From positions 48,318,501 through 48,382,500 of the forward strand of contig CP142452.1 in NCBI GenBank assembly GCA_038049695.1: DNA of 64,000 nt. The letters are read 5' to 3'. Positions 22,421-32,505 of this stretch are shown here, in pieces. Position numbers and translations under genes: made by a program. How positions within the stretch are numbered: position 1 is the first letter of the stretch; every line of letters begins with the position of its first letter. The stretch is from Cinnamomum chago (lineage: Eukaryota > Streptophyta > Magnoliopsida > Laurales > Lauraceae). The notes below the pieces were generated by a model. The model had not been told where the DNA came from and ran no database searches. It was given only the letters and a program-made list of their open reading frames with translations.

Positions 22421-24843
22421 CCATTCTCTCCTTTTGTCAAACATTCGACAAAGATTTAACTATTAGGTGCAAGAAGAAGATGGTTTAACCAAATGAGGGT
22501 CAACTTCAAGGAAAGGATTAGATTCATTTAACTATCAAGCTCAATATGATCAAATTGCCAAAAGAGAGCTACGTCAATGAGAAAAGCAATCATGGATATC
22601 AATTGGAAAAACAAAGAATACCAATTGAGATTTAAGGATATGACTATTAAATCAATCACTCTAAAATGGATTTAAAAGTATAACTATTAGGAAAAATCCA
22701 AATTAGAGTTATCCATGATGCAATGGGGTTTATTAATCATAGCATCAAATAATCTAACTATAGAAAGCGTATGCTATGAAAATTTTGAACTCATTTCATT
22801 CAATCAATAAATATGACTATTAAAGTGCAAGAATGAGTGAAATGAAATTCAAACATGAAGTCAACCTCAACTAATAACCAACCAATATTATGAACACATA
22901 AACATGGTGGTCATGAGATATACCTATATGAGCAAAAGAGGTGGCAACATGAACATTATGATGCTAATGGTGTGTGACATGGAACAATCATATTACTTAT
23001 CAAGTTCAATCCAATGCACACAAGGTTTATCACATTCACAAGAAATCAAATCAATCAAACATTATACCAATTGAAACCAATTGAATTTGATAACATGATA
23101 AAGAGCAAGAATGTGGCAAACACAAAATTCCATCAAGCATCATAAATGCATATTCATCACTTTTAAAGATATAACTATTGAGCATAGTGATGAACAAGGT
23201 AAATTGCAATGCAAAAGAATATTACTTGGTAATGCATGCAATTTCCAAAGTGTCAAAATCATATGAATTCAACATCTAGGATATCCATCAAACATATAGA
23301 AAAATGGATTTCAAAGAGTTTCATATGATTAAGAACACTACTATGAAGTTGAAACATGTATAAGGAAGATATCACTTAGAGAAAGTACATGAATCAACAT
23401 CATAACCATCCAAATAGAAATGACTATAAGGCATAGAGGATGGATTTGAGTTCTAGTATGGTTTCTACAAATGTAATAAATAACACAACCATACATAGAA
23501 CGATTTGACATTTGCATAGAGAGGATTAATCAACACTCGAGATCTAACTCATACCAATCATCAAAAAAGAATATAACTATTTAAGTACAAGAAGGTATGA
23601 GGTTAAAGAGTCAATCTATCATGCAACATCTCCACTCTTAGCAAATGTACTAATGCTTACAATGCAATGGAAAATGGATATGTGGTTTAAACCAAATGAA
23701 CTTAGCACATAAAATCACATATGTACTTAAAAAGCTCAAATACAAGATTTTACTATAAAGCACATAAACAATCATTAATTGCATTAATGAAACTATATAT
23801 ACCAATTTAGGCACAACACATGCAAATCAATGACACCATATCCAACCAAGCAATGTAAGACATCAAAATCAATTTGCATAAAGAATGTAACTCAATGAGC
23901 AAAGATGCAAATTGTTTATAAAAATTATTTCCTTTCAAGTGATATAATCATAATTAAGCACAAGGAAATAAATTCAAGGAAAATGCTTCTATAAATACAA
24001 CCAATAAAGCTTAGAACATTTTCCAAAGTTTTTCAAATCACTTCAATATATGAAATTCCAACACCAAAGAATCATTTATAGAATTATGAGCAAGTGAATT
24101 TGAAAAACAAGAAGTGTACTATTGTAAATTTTCAAATTGTAAAACAATAGACACTCACAAAGTTTCCATACCAAGAGATATAACTTTGAAAAATCAATGG
24201 AAAACTTAAATAGCTTCAAATCATTTGATATACAAAAAGGATCTAACTATGACATTCATCAAATGATTTTCCAACATCAATTGATCATGAAAAATCTAGC
24301 TATGAAAGCAATAGAAATCACAATCAATTGATCATGAATAGATATGCACTACAAGAGATATAACTATATGAACAAAATGCAAATCCATCATGAAAATATA
24401 GCAATCAAAGGATTTTGAAAACCATGAGATATAACTTAGAAGTTCACGAATACAAAATCAAATGATCACAAAGAAACATTGCATTTTAAAAGATGTGACT
24501 ATAAAGCAACAAAATGCAAATGTACTAAGACCAACAAACAGATATAACTAAAAAGAATAGGTTGGTCTAGGGGGATCAAGGCCTAAAGGTTACTCTAAAT
24601 GTGTTCCAATGAAGATTCACCTAAGGTCTTGAAAAGGATGTCCTTGAGAGATCACTTTGAGGACTCACCAACTCTAGAAGATATAACTTGGAAAAGTCTT
24701 AGAGTGGTGCAATGAGGCTAGGGAAAATTCTCATATTCAATCATAGTGGAAATCTTTAAAAAGATATGCAATAAAACACAATACTAGGGTTCAAATCTAG
24801 CAAGGATCAACTCCGGGTTGTTAAGCCCTAAAATGGAGTAACC
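21851..24843 (-). other. Non-coding internal region with recurring GATATAACTAT motif
   Basis: AT-rich, no coding potential seen. A motif close to GATATAACTAT (plus-strand reading) recurs about 15-17 times at irregular 45-600 bp spacing. Examples are near 22453, 22637, 22678, 22810, 23168, 23570, 24175, 24239, 24357, 24428, 24541 and 24679. The flanking sequence is not repeated, so it is not a simple tandem array. The purine tracts lie at the left end and the primer site at the right. Confidence 0.6.
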
Positions 24844-24858
24844 GGCTCTGATACCACT
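24844..24858 (-). other. tRNA-Met primer-binding site of the non-coding element
   Basis: The plus strand reads GGCTCTGATACCACT, the complement of AGTGGTATCAGAGCC. It directly abuts the LTR at 24859 and so fixes the element's orientation as minus. The same primer type is used by the Copia element at 44250. Confidence 0.88.
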
Positions 24859-27058
24859 TGTAAGTTCATGGGGATCCGAACCCTAGAGGGGGGGTGAATA
24901 GGGTGAGCTCCAATTATGACCAATTTTAGCAAATTTAACTTCTTTAAAACAAACTAGTCACAAGTGATGATTAATCATACAAGATGCGGAAGCTAACAAA
25001 AGAATCACCACAAAGCAATCACCATCACACAAGGATTTATAGTGGTTCGGCCTCAATGCCTACATCCACTACCGGCTTGTGAACCAACACCCCACCGGAT
25101 TTCCACTATTTATGCTTTTCAATAGGCTAAGCAATAACCTTTACAATATGCTTTCCAAGGCTAAGCAATAACCTTTACATTGATGTTTTTCAAGGCTTAA
25201 CATCAACCTATACATTATGCTTTTATAGGCTAAGCAATAACCTCTTCAACCACAAGGTTGGTTATCTCTCTAATTTAGTGTCTATAATACACTTGATGGA
25301 GATTCAATTAAGCTCATTACAATGCCTCTTAATTAGGCGGATATGGAAGTGAAAATCTAATACACACTCACACTATGAATGCAAAGATGAAAGTACATGA
25401 AGTGTGTGTGTGTGGTCCTCAATCATTTTGAAAAAGAAAGCTCATAAATGTATGCCTAAGGCTTCTGAAAGTTTTAGCTCATAAAACATTTATGATTGAG
25501 GAAGTAATGCAATCACATGTTAAAAGTAACAACTTGTTAATGATATCAAAGTTACACAAGTTGTATGAAATTAATTAGCTCATAACATGTGATGCATAGG
25601 GATGTCAATCAAATCAACATGAAGCTCAAAACATAAAAAAAGATTTGATTGAAATAAGGGGACAAATCATATGTGATTATAAATACAACTTGAATAGTGA
25701 TATACCTATCAAAGTAAGGCAAGTTGTGAAACTTTAAAACAATAATACACATATGATTTGTAAAGATGTTGAATCCAAAACATAAGATACATTTGAAAGA
25801 GATTTTCTTATGATGGAAAAACAACAACCAAAGATTCGACCAAGTATATGAATCATGTTACATATTTCATTAACATGGTCTACTTAGATTTACCAAAGAT
25901 AAAGTACTACTTGGATTGAATCAAATGGTGATGCATCCAAAACAATAGATCTATTCAAAGTATAAAACATGCTAAGGATACAACACATCATAGTTTATCA
26001 TGTTACTAAAGATTTACCAATGATAAAACAAAACATGAAAACATATGATTTGTAAAGAAGTTGAGTCCAAAACATAAGATACTTTTGAAAGTGATTTTCT
26101 TATGATGGAAAACAACAACCAAAGATTCAACCAAGTATATGAATCATGTTACATATAATTTCAAAAGTTCTTTCATTAACATGATCTACTTAGATTGACC
26201 AATTCAAGTACTACTTGGATTGAATCATATGGTGTTGTATCCAAAACAATAAATCAACTCAAAACATAAAACATGTTAAGGACACAACACAAACATAGTT
26301 TAACATGCTAGAAATGATTTACCAAAAATAAAACAAAGCATGAAAACATATGATTAAGGAAAGTAAAGCCTACTTGGTGATTTAACTTCATTAATCCAAG
26401 CTTTAGCTTTCCTAATGCTCCCCTTCATCCCTTAGTTCATTTCCCTTCTATTTGCCTCAAAACCCCTCAAGGAGGGCCTTAAAATTCCCAAATTTTGGCA
26501 AAGGAAAGAACTCATTTTATAGCCCAAAATTGCCCAACGGCTAGTCCTCGGTCGACCTGCAAAGAGGTCTCGGTCGACTGGGAAGGCACAACGGTCATAT
26601 TTTTTACCATTGGCAGGTTTCAGCTCAGAACCTGCACACTCGACCGACAGTGTTCCCGGTCGACCGGGAAGCAGGTCTCAGTCGACCGGCGACACTGCCA
26701 GGGCCCCAAATTCCAGTTTTGCAATTTTCAAAGATTTTCTTTGTGGAACTTTTTGGGCCATATAATCAAGCTTTAAAACATGTTTTAAATCATTCTAAGG
26801 GTTTTACAACATGGAACATAAAAAGCCTAAAACATTTTGAAAGATTTAAAACTCATAGGCTAGCTTGATTTTCTAAAACTCTTTTCAAATCAAATGCATT
26901 CAAGATTTAAAAACAAATCATGCATAAATCAATACTTTAAAAAAAATGCATGAATAAAACAAGATTTCAAGTTTATTTAAAACAATGCAAGTGTGTAAAT
27001 CAAATGATGCTTGAATGATAATGAATCCATCAAATTGCAATCTATAAAATTCCTAACA
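24859..27058 (-). repeat. 5' LTR (in element sense) of the non-coding element
   Basis: 2200 bp partner of 19638-21836. Identical short open frames occur in both copies (for example minus-strand 25609-25827 and 20387-20605); they are LTR sequence, not genes. It is followed by the AAAAC duplication and the resumed 3' UTR array of the Tat element. Confidence 0.92.
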
Positions 27059-27760
27059 AAAACCCGGCTTCCATGCCAAAAATCCGGCTTTCACGCCAAA
27101 AAAATTAAAAATCCGGCTTTTATGCCAAAAATCAAAATTCGGCTTCCATGCCAACAAAAAAAAACTCGGTTTTCAAAAGAAAAAAAATATGGCTTTCACG
27201 CCAAAAAACCCGGCTTCCATGCCAAAAATCTGGCTTTCACGCCAAAAAAATCAAAATTCCGGCTTTTATGCCAAAAATCAAAATTCGGCTTCCATGCCAA
27301 CAAAACAAAACTCGGTTTTCAAAAAAAATAATCTGGCTTTCATGCCAAAAACAAAAAATCTGGCTTCCATGCCAAAAAGAAATTTCGGCTTTCATGCCAA
27401 AAACAAAACCGGCTCTCATGCCACAAACCAAATCTTGGCTCTCATGCCACAAAAAATCTTTGGCTCCCATGCCATCTCAAACTCGGCTTTCATGCCACCT
27501 CAAAATTCGGCTTTCATGCCATCACAAAAAATCTTTGGCTCCCATGCCATCCCAAAATTTGGCTTTCACGCCACCAAAATCGGCTTTCATGCCACCTCAA
27601 AATTTCGGCTTCCACGCCATCCAAAATTTTGGCTCTCATGCCATAAACCCAAATTTCGGCTTTCATGCCATCTCGAAATTCGGCTTTCAAACCACACAAA
27701 AAAAAAAACCCCTGCCTTTTGCCGCAAAATCTGGCTTTCATGCCAAAACAACCCTTTTAA
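27059..27760 (+). repeat. CGGCTTTCATGCCA tandem array in the Tat 3' UTR
   Basis: More than 25 copies of a CGGCTTTCATGCCA-like core are separated by short A-rich spacers, with unit length about 22-40 bp. Variants include CTTTCACGCC, CTTCCATGCC and CTCTCATGCC. The core contains GGC...GCC and can form a small hairpin. Because the unit lacks stop codons in several frames, it yields long spurious reading frames on both strands. The first unit lies left of the inserted element (19619-19637). Confidence 0.85.
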
Positions 27761-29163
27761 CAAAAGATTTTCACAAAATGATAACCTTTTGATCAAAATT
27801 TTCAAACAAACATTCTCATCCAACCTTTGCTTATTTTCATCAAAAAAGAATTTAAGTAAAAGGTACACAGAATACAAAAAATGTTTTACATAGAGGTATC
27901 AAAAAAAAAAGAGAAAAAATAAATAAAAAGAACAAAAAAAGGAGAAAAAAGAGAGGAAAAAAAAAACATGTGGAAAAAAAAAGGGGAAACACGTGAAAAA
28001 AAAAAGAAGAAAAGAAGAAAAAGAAAAGAAAAAAAAAAGATAAAAGAAACTTTTTTCTACTTTTACATGCAATTTCTTGTTGAGAAAGAAAAACTCACTT
28101 GAAGCCATGGAGAAGAAGAAGAACTTGAAGGTCTTTGAAGAAGAGGAGATCTTGGAGCTCTCTTGAAGACTTTTGCAAAAAGAAAGCAATAGGAGCAAGA
28201 GATCCCACCTCCCTTACTTTCATAGAAGAGAGCAAACCAAAAGAGGAAAGAAGTAAGGAGGTAAGTGCTAAAAATTGGCAACCTTCCCAAAAGAAAAGGA
28301 AACTTGGGATATTCTCTCCCAAAACAAAGATTCCTTGAGAAATTCTCTCCAAAAAGAAAGGGAATGATAGATATTCTCTCCCAAAGAAATATATTTTGAG
28401 AGAATCTCTCCCAAAATCAAGGAAACTTGAGAAAATCTCTCAAAGTAAGGATATTTTTAGATATTCTCTATCCAAAGGAAATATTTTTAGATATTCTTTA
28501 CAAAATGACACCATATGAGATCTAAGCCATCTTCAAAGCTTAAGGTCCCATGGGTTAGCCCATATGAGCCAGGTTTGACCACCTAGGCACTAAAAGTGGC
28601 TTTTAGTCAAAATTTCTCTTACCAAGAGCATACAAAAATGGTTCCATGCCTCTTTTGAGTTGATTGGACCATACCATACAAAAATCCAAGCTTCATGAGT
28701 TTCCAAAAATCCAAACCATCCCACCTCATGAACCAAATTAAGCCAAAATCTTGAAATTGACATTCCACAAAAGCCCAAACCACTCCAATGGACCCAAAAT
28801 TGTCCCAAAGAGTGAACCAAAAAACCAAACCATGGTCCCCTAACTCGCCACATACAGCCTGTTAGGTCACAAGACCAAAACCAAAAAAAAAAAAAAAAAA
28901 AATCAAATCCCGACCCCCTAACTTGCCACATACAGCCTGCTAGGTCACAAGGTCAAAACCAAAACCAAAAACCTGACCCCCTAACCTGCCACATACAGCT
29001 TGTTAGGTCACAAGGTCAAAATCAAAACCAAAAAACCAAAAACCAAATCCAAATCCAAATGTCATTCTCAAAATTTCGCCTTGAGATGGTACGTGATCCC
29101 TCTCACTACCATAAAATCCCCTGGAAGCTCAAAAGGCTACTCTAAAAAAAAAAAAAAAAAAAA
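27761..29163 (+). other. Remaining Tat 3' UTR: purine-rich tract and minor arrays
   Basis: 27900-28060 is an almost pure A/G tract on the plus strand. About 28290-28505 repeats an ATATTCTCTCCCAAA-like core roughly every 40 bp. About 28835-29035 holds three copies, spaced 62-78 bp, of a unit beginning CCCCTAACTTGCCACATACA. The stretch ends in an A-run (about 29143-29163), after which the sequence switches to an LTR fragment. I see no gene. Long repetitive 3' UTRs are typical of Tat/Ogre elements. The expected 3' LTR does not follow. Confidence 0.6.
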
Positions 29164-29496
29164 GCATTTGTGGTTGTAAGGTTGGAGGTTAGCCTAAACC
29201 TTATTATTGATAGTGGAACTCCGATAGAAATACTGGGAGTGGATGTAGGCATGATTGGCCGAACCACTATAAATTTCCTTATTATGGTGATTGTGTGGAT
29301 GATGCACTTATATTTATTCTTTTCTTATCCATGTCAACTTTGGTTCTTTACTTGGTATTAGACTTTTCATCAATAGTCAAGTTAATGAACTATTAAAACA
29401 TAATTGACTTTTGTTTAAAGAAGAATTGGGCATTGGAATTGAGTGTACCCTATTCAACCCCCCCCCCTCTCTCTCGGGTTCGGTTCTGGACTTTCA
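29164..29496 (+). mobile_element. 3'-terminal fragment of a Sirevirus-like LTR
   Basis: It shares the tail of the solo LTR at 59677-61429: a GATGTAGGCATGATTGGCCG-like segment, CCGAACCACTATAAA, CCCTATTCA before a C-run, and the ending CTTTCA at 29496. The 5' part is missing, and the left edge abuts the A-run of the Tat 3' UTR. This is a rearrangement junction, not a clean insertion. Confidence 0.7.
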
Positions 29497-29505
29497 TATA
29501 TGACA

Positions 29506-29832
29506 ATGGCTAACGAAGGCGCTTGGGCAGCATTCAAGACATAGTTTCAAGATAACTACATTCCCTCCCACGTCAAGAGACAGAAAGCTATTGAGTTCCA
29601 GCAGCTCAAGCAAGGTAGCATGACCATCCTATATTATGTTAACAAATTTGAAAGATTAGCTAAATATGCTACCGAGCTGATTGACACTGAGCAGAAGATG
29701 ATAACAAAGTTCTTAGAAGGATTGAACCCGATTATCATGAGAGATGTCATAGGAGTAGTTCCACCAGCTACTTATGATGAGGCTGTGAAAAGGGCATATA
29801 AATTTGAAGACATTAACAACCTGATCTTTTAA
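29506..29832 (+). pseudogene. gag: Tekay-like gag fragment
   Basis: The frame from 29506 reads into gag motifs: FQDNYIPSHVKRQKAIEFQQLKQG, then YVNKFERLAKYATELIDTEQKMITKFLEGLNPIIMRDV and AYKFED. TAG at 29542 and TAA at 29830 interrupt it; the TAA (codon before DRKQ) is probably a mutated CAA. The N-terminal half of gag is missing because the region starts at an LTR fragment. This is capsid sequence of a chromovirus-type Gypsy element, non-functional. Confidence 0.75.
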
Positions 29833-30211
29833 GACAGGAAACAACACTACCAGCAGCAGAATCAGAAGCAGCACCATAACAAGAAACCAAAGCAGGAATA
29901 AAGTCAAGTGAGGCAAGGTTGTGGCCATTGTGCAAGAACCATGAAACTCGAGAATGTCGTAAGGCCACAAGTGTGGGGCCATGAACCATGCAATCAAGGA
30001 TTGCCCACACCTTCAGACTCAAGGCAATAGAAACCAACAATAGAGATAGGCAACTCCTCAAAATCAAGCACCAGTTTAGAATCCAGCTAGAACACCTCAG
30101 CAGCAGCAACAGCAGCAGGCCAGACCACAAGCACAGAATCAGAATGCTCGTCCTCCACAACAGAACAGACATGCCCAAGGAAAGCAAAATCAAGCACCGA
30201 ATAGGCTAAAA
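29833..30211 (+). pseudogene. gag: Degraded gag C-terminus (Gln-rich, knuckle region)
   Basis: Gln/Asn/Lys-rich repetitive sequence lies where the nucleocapsid end of gag should be. A C....H....C remnant (LCKNHETREC in one frame) may be what is left of a zinc knuckle. No single frame is open throughout. It links the gag fragment to the protease. Confidence 0.5.
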
Positions 30212-30661
30212 ATGCATGGATGCTTATATTACCTCAACCGTGTAGATGCTGAAGCTGCAGGAGACGTGGTAGAAGGTAAACTTCTAGTTTGTGGAGTAGA
30301 AGCACATATTTTATTTGATTCTGGATCCACACATTCGTTTTATCACCTATTTTTGCCAAGATGATTGATGCACCACATAGTGAATTGAATTATATTCTGA
30401 TTGTCACCACACCAGTAGGTAAACAGGTTGTGTATAGAACCTATTACCCTAACTAACTGCACAGTTTCGTTAGGAGATGTTAAATTACTAGCCAACCTCA
30501 TTATTCTAGACATGAATGATTTTGATATCATCTTAGGCATGGATTGGTTAGAAGCATATCATGCTACCATGGATTGTTTTAGTAAAACCAGAACATTTAG
30601 ATTGCAAGAAGCACAAGCAGAATTGATATTTCAGGGAAACAAGAGGAAAACTCAAGCATGA
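30212..30661 (+). pseudogene. pol: Tekay-like aspartic protease
   Basis: HGCLYYLNRVDAEAAGDVVEGKLLVCG leads into ILFDSGSTHSF, with the catalytic DSG near 30309-30317. A one-base change near 30343 shifts the frame, and the protein continues as MIDAPHSELNYILIVTTPVGK. A stop follows near 30453. The C-terminal part, LIILDMNDFDIILGMDWLEAYHATMDC, is open from 30428 to a stop at 30661. The protease would mature Gag-Pol; here it is broken in at least two places. Confidence 0.75.
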
Positions 30662-30670
30662 TTTATTTCA

Positions 30671-31444
30671 GTGTTGAAAGCAAGTAGATTAGTACAGAGT
30701 GGGTGTGAGGCATTTATTGCGTTTATCACGAAGGATAAACTATCCCAAGGGTTGAAGGATATCCCCGTTGTGTGTGAATTTCCGGATGTTTTTCTAGAAG
30801 AAATCTCGGGATTGCCACCAATTAGAGAAGTTGAGTTCACAATTGAGCTTCTACAATGAACAACTCTGATCTCTATTGCACCATATAGAATGGCTCCAGC
30901 GGAAATGAGTGAGTTAAAACTTCGGTTACAGGAATTGTTGAGCGAGGGCTTCATTAGGCCAAGTGTTTCACCTTGGGGAGCACACGTGTTATTTGTAAAA
31001 AAGAAAGATGGAAGTTTGAGAATGTGCATTGACTACATAAAATTGAACCATGTGACTGTCAAGAACAAATATCCATTGCCAAGGATAGACAAATTATTTA
31101 ACCAATTACAATGAGCAGCCTATTTTTTCAAGATAGATTTGAGGTCTGGGTATTATCAGTTAAGAGTTAGAGACTCAGATTTACAGAAAACGGCTTTTAG
31201 AACAACATATGGGCATTACGAGTTCTTAGTGATGCACTTTGGTTTGACAAATGCACCCGCAATCTTTATGGCCCTTATGAATAAAGTCTTTGCACAGTAT
31301 TTGGATCACTCTGCAGTAGTGTTCATCGATGACATCCTCATGTATTCCAAGAGTAAGAAGGACCATAAAGAACATTTTAGGACATCGCTACAGCTTTTGA
31401 GGGATTGCATCCTGGATTGGGTTTGTTGCCTTCTAGATAGATGA
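30671..31444 (+). pseudogene. pol: Tekay-like reverse transcriptase
   Basis: One frame carries RT with two internal stops (TGA at about 30857 and 31112). Landmarks in order are [95 protein letters not shown], and the catalytic [18 protein letters not shown] at about 31322. These are chromovirus (Del/Tekay-type) sequences. Homology ends shortly after TSLQLLRD; RNase H, integrase and chromodomain are all missing. Confidence 0.85.
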
Positions 31445-31597
31445 TCCCTGGATTAAGTGGGTCAAAAGTTTTTGAAACCTAACTGAAAGGCCTACCTACT
31501 TCCAACAGAGATCAAGTGCAGAGGAAGTATCCACAGTTGTTACCAGAGGTAAACGTTTATTTTATTTGGTGGACCAAATATCCTAAGGGGTGGAGGA
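31445..31597 (+). other. Deletion scar and polypurine tract of the Tekay element
   Basis: About 135 bp of sequence with no clear pol homology joins RT directly to the polypurine tract CTAAGGGGTGGAGGA (31583-31597), which abuts the 3' LTR. Roughly 2 kb or more of pol is gone, presumably by an internal deletion. Confidence 0.65.
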
Positions 31598-32505
31598 TGG
31601 TAGACTCCGACCTAGGCTAACCCGATTAGTGTGTGATTAGTATGTGCTTAGTCTTAAGTGAGTTTAGTTACCGTTGGGTTAGAAAATAATTAGTTTTAGT
31701 CCCGGACATAGCTTTAGGAATTTTGAGAACATTTAGTGTTAGTCAGACATGCTCAGGGAGGCCTGAGTGTACGTGTAAGCTGGGGAGAATCATTTTGATT
31801 ATGATTTTTATTTCATTTGAATGGTTTTATTATTCGTTACAACTTTCATTTTCACCCCGTCCGTATTTGAAGCCCAAAAACCAAGTTTAGGCCCAAAAGG
31901 GTGAAATTGTCTTTTTATACCCAAATCTGGACACAAACTTCGAAATCTCAAAACCATGTCAAAATTATACCTTTTGGAAACTAGATTTTTCGATGATCAT
32001 TTTATCCTTCTTCATCGAGTTCGTTTAGGAACTGCAAGATCATGTTTTTGTCAAAGCAAGGATTAAACCTAAGGGTCCCATTTGTAAAGTACTTAAGTCA
32101 TCTTCCTTCTCCCTCCTTTCATTCTAAATCCCTAACCCTAGAGAACCAAGGTCAAAGCGAAAACCCTCTTTTCCTCTATCTTTCCCCATCTTGTATGACC
32201 TAGCTATGAGTTTCCAAATGAAATTCTAAGACCACCATTCTCTTCCTCTCATCCCAAGCTTCCTATTGATCTCTTTTTCTTGAAAGTTATAGTTGGGCAA
32301 GCTCTCCATTGTCTTCATCTCTTCTTTTTTGGGCATCTCTAGGTAAGAGCTTCAACCCATCTTTTTGATGAAGCCTTTTTAGTTCCAAAAGTTCTTGTTT
32401 TTTTCATACATGCAAACCCTTTTGTGGAAATGGATTTCTTTATTTTCATTTTTGTTGAGTTTTGAATAGATTTTCATGGGATTTTTGTAGTGTTTGGCTT
32501 AGCTC

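Larger units (their letters stand above)
19638..27058 (-). mobile_element. Complete non-coding Sirevirus-like LTR element (LARD-type)
   Basis: 7421 bp, flanked by AAAAC at 19633-19637 and 27059-27063, with two near-identical 2.2 kb LTRs. Orientation is minus: read on that strand the LTR starts TGTTAGGAATTTTATAG and ends ACTTACA, followed by a tRNA-Met primer site (24844-24858). A purine tract lies before the other LTR (21837-21850). The 3.0 kb internal region has no open frame of even 60 codons on either strand, so mobilisation would need proteins from another element. It is the only element in the window with both LTRs and target duplication intact, and the LTR pair differs by only scattered substitutions, so it is probably young. 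Confidence 0.93.

Noticed and set aside
24840..24860. tRNA-like text GGCTCTGATACCACT and TGGTATCAGAGCC at 44250
   Set aside because: These are primer-binding sites complementary to a tRNA 3' end, not tRNA genes.
27059..27760. Regular short repeats with spacers, superficially CRISPR-like
   Set aside because: Units and spacers are degenerate and of variable length in a plant retrotransposon 3' UTR; no cas genes and no prokaryotic context.
27148..27893. Two overlapping plus-strand frames of 214 and 234 codons and minus-strand frames with GFHAKK-like repeats
   Set aside because: Produced by the CGGCTTTCATGCC array, which lacks stops in several frames; no start context or family support.
27899..28198. 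Minus-strand frame rich in Phe and Ser, like a membrane protein
   Set aside because: It is the complement of a low-complexity A/G tract; apparent hydrophobicity is compositional.
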